Of a stretch of DNA of 6,797 nucleotides, positions 5,948 through 6,797 are shown in pieces; within the stretch, counting starts at the first letter, position 1; each line of letters begins with the position of its first letter. Origin of the DNA: Acidimicrobiaceae bacterium (GTDB lineage Bacteria; Actinomycetota; Acidimicrobiia; Acidimicrobiales; RAAP-2); assembly GCA_003164275.1 (NCBI GenBank), contig PLSY01000193.1:1-6797 (forward strand). The letters are read 5' to 3'. The position numbers and the translations under genes are program-made. The notes beneath the pieces are model-generated. The model worked only from the letters and a program-made list of their open reading frames with translations. It was not told the origin of the DNA and searched no databases.

Positions 5948-6385
5948 ATGACCTTGACCAACTCCACACCGTTGATCGAGCGCGCCCAGAATGAGGACGT
6001 GACCGACGACGACATCGACCCCGCCGCTCCGCCGAAGAGACGGACCTTCACCCCCGAGCAGAAGCTGGCCATCCTCGCCGCCTACGACGAGGCGACCGGG
6101 CCCGGGGCCAAGGGCGCCTACCTCCGCCGGGAGGGGATCTACAGCTCCCACATCACCGAGTGGCGCCGTGCCCGGGACGCGGGTTCGTTGGCCGCCCTCG
6201 ACGGCAAGCCGAAGGGCGCACGCAGCGCCGACAAGCGTGAGGCCGACCGGCTCCGCAAGAAGAACGAACGACTCGAGGCCGAGCTGGAGAAGACACGAAC
6301 CGCCCTCGACATCATGGGAAAAGTTCACGCACTCTTGGAGGGCATCTCCAAGAGTGCGGACTCCGAGGAGAAGCAGACCAGGTGA
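5948..6385 (+). CDS. IS3-family transposase OrfA
   Basis: A 145-residue basic protein. After an acidic, low-complexity N-terminus (1-28), a helix-turn-helix of the IS3/IS911 OrfA type covers about 30-76, from RRTFTPEQKLAILAAYDEA to HITEWRRARDAG. A charged heptad-rich coiled coil spans about 96-126 (KREADRLRKKNERLEAELEK). OrfA recognises the element's terminal repeats and, alone, usually limits transposition. A weak AGGA lies about 12 bases before the ATG. The gene is somewhat longer than the roughly 90-120 residues usual for OrfA, because about 28 residues precede the helix-turn-helix. Its stop TGA overlaps a GTG of orfB (GTGA), and a frameshift signal inside codons 124-125 can divert ribosomes into orfB. 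Confidence 0.9.
   Translation: MTLTNSTPLIERAQNEDVTDDDIDPAAPPKRRTFTPEQKLAILAAYDEATGPGAKGAYLRREGIYSSHITEWRRARDAGSLAALDGKPKGARSADKREADRLRKKNERLEAELEKTRTALDIMGKVHALLEGISKSADSEEKQTR
6316..6358 (+). promoter_or_regulatory. Programmed -1 ribosomal frameshift signal (slippery heptamer plus stem-loop)
   Basis: The heptamer G GGA AAA (6316-6322) is in the X XXY YYZ register of orfA, with codons GGA and AAA. After a 5-nt spacer, a perfect 13-bp inverted repeat follows: CGCACTCTTGGAG (6328-6340), loop GGCAT (6341-6345), CTCCAAGAGTGCG (6346-6358). The -1 frame is open from 6322 through the orfB GTG at 6382 to the window end. Slippage would fuse OrfA residues 1-125 to OrfB, giving the OrfAB transposase that IS3 elements typically make this way. 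The layout is seen directly; the frameshifting is inferred. Confidence 0.8.
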
Positions 6386-6797
6386 TCGACGACCACCACC
6401 CAGGGCTGGCCGAAGCCATCGGGACCAAGCGGGCCTGCCAGCTGCTCGGCCGGGCCAGGGCCACCCACTACCGGCGACGTCGTCCACCGAGGTGTGGACC
6501 ACCAAGTCCCCGGCTGGCCCCACCCAACGCCCTCAGCCCTGTTGAACGCCAGGCCGTGCTGGAGCTGCTGCACGAGTCCTCGAACTGCGACCTGGCCGTG
6601 GCTCAGGTGTGGGGTCGCACCCTGGACGACGGCACCTACCTGTGCTCGCAGTCCACCATGCACCGCCTGCTCCGGGGCAACGGAGAATCGAAGGAACGTC
6701 GACGTCAACGGACTCACCCGGCCAAGAAGAAACCCGAGCTCATGGCGACGGCCCCCAATTCGGTGTGGAGCTGGGACATCGAGCGCCACGAGGCGCT
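6382..6797 (+). CDS. IS3-family transposase OrfB, N-terminal part (runs off right edge)
   Basis: The frame is open for 138 codons from a GTG at 6382 to the window end. It starts with a short helical region ending in LLGRARATHYRRRR, typical of the region before the integrase core. It continues with LSPVERQAVLELLHES, TYLCSQSTMHRLLR, a basic stretch and KPELMATAPNSVWSWDI near the edge. The Asp of WSWD is the expected first residue of the DDE catalytic triad; the other two acidic residues lie outside the window. GAGGAG at 6364-6369 is 12 bases before the GTG, a poor ribosome site, so expression probably depends on the frameshift at 6316-6358 or on coupling at GTGA. The residues after WSWDI (ERHEA) differ from the usual TKL or TYL, so the element may be divergent or rearranged near the edge. 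Confidence 0.85.
   Translation, partial: MIDDHHPGLAEAIGTKRACQLLGRARATHYRRRRPPRCGPPSPRLAPPNALSPVERQAVLELLHESSNCDLAVAQVWGRTLDDGTYLCSQSTMHRLLRGNGESKERRRQRTHPAKKKPELMATAPNSVWSWDIERHEA

Larger units (their letters stand above)
5874..6797 (+). mobile_element. IS3-family insertion sequence, left part (right end outside window)
   Basis: The pair of overlapping reading frames orfA (helix-turn-helix plus coiled coil) and orfB (DDE integrase type) defines an IS3-family element. The left end is placed tentatively at TGTCTGTCAG (5874), because IS3-family ends begin with TG and it lies 74 bp before orfA, within dyad structure. The right inverted repeat and the target duplication are not in the window, so the boundary cannot be proved. 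The element lies just behind the acyl-CoA dehydrogenase stop codon without damaging it. It would separate that gene from whatever followed. Confidence 0.75.

Noticed and set aside
5699..6523. Long minus-strand open frame (274 codons) across the dehydrogenase end and the IS
   Set aside because: It is antisense to well-supported genes, is rich in Gly/Leu/Val from GC-biased codons, has no recognisable domain and spans the IS boundary.
6168..6545. Plus-strand open frame (125 codons) overlapping orfA and orfB in the third frame
   Set aside because: It has Arg/Pro/Ser-rich composition and no motif; orfA and orfB in the other two frames explain the region.
6325..6789. Minus-strand open frame (154 codons) opposite orfB
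   Set aside because: It is a shadow of the orfB frame, which has clear IS3 transposase motifs.

Overview
The window looks like a chromosomal segment from a high-GC actinobacterium. GTG starts, four-base stop/start overlaps and a two-domain FadE34-type acyl-CoA dehydrogenase fit mycobacteria and relatives or the Acidimicrobiia. The exact lineage cannot be fixed from the sequence alone.

Positions 1-3535 hold a tightly packed minus-strand operon. In transcription order it encodes an enoyl-CoA hydratase/isomerase (crotonase) family protein, a short-chain dehydrogenase with the active-site layout of 2,4-dienoyl-CoA reductases, a TetR-family regulator, an APH-fold small-molecule kinase (phosphotransferase), and the first 29 codons of a second short-chain dehydrogenase that leaves the window on the left. 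The first four genes are joined by four-base overlaps or a 2-nt gap, so they are probably translationally coupled. The fifth follows after 42 nt and has a strong ribosome-binding site.

Positions 3536-3630 are a divergent intergenic region. It has a plausible minus-strand promoter, and its -10 box overlaps a perfect 6+1+6 bp palindrome. That palindrome is a candidate operator for the operon's TetR protein. Positions 3631-5862 (+) encode a 743-residue acyl-CoA dehydrogenase made of two fused domains. The N-terminal half is degenerate. The C-terminal half carries the cofactor/substrate motifs and a likely catalytic glutamate in the internal helix-G position.

Positions ~5874-6797 (+) are the left part of an IS3-family insertion sequence, starting about 11 bp after the dehydrogenase stop codon. 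orfA is complete, and orfB runs off the right edge. Between them is a textbook-like programmed -1 frameshift site: heptamer G GGA AAA in the orfA frame, a 5-nt spacer, then a perfect 13-bp stem with a 5-nt loop. The -1 frame is open from there into orfB.

Together the metabolic genes read as a regulated module for breaking down an acyl-CoA, possibly a steroid side chain or another bulky, unsaturated or hydroxylated acid. The dehydrogenase would introduce a double bond, the crotonase would hydrate or isomerise, the dienoyl-CoA-reductase-like enzyme would handle unsaturation, and the kinase would phosphorylate an alcohol. The substrate is not evident. The kinase suggests a phosphorylated hydroxyacyl-CoA step like those of ACAD10/11 and the bacterial levulinate pathway, but this is inference.
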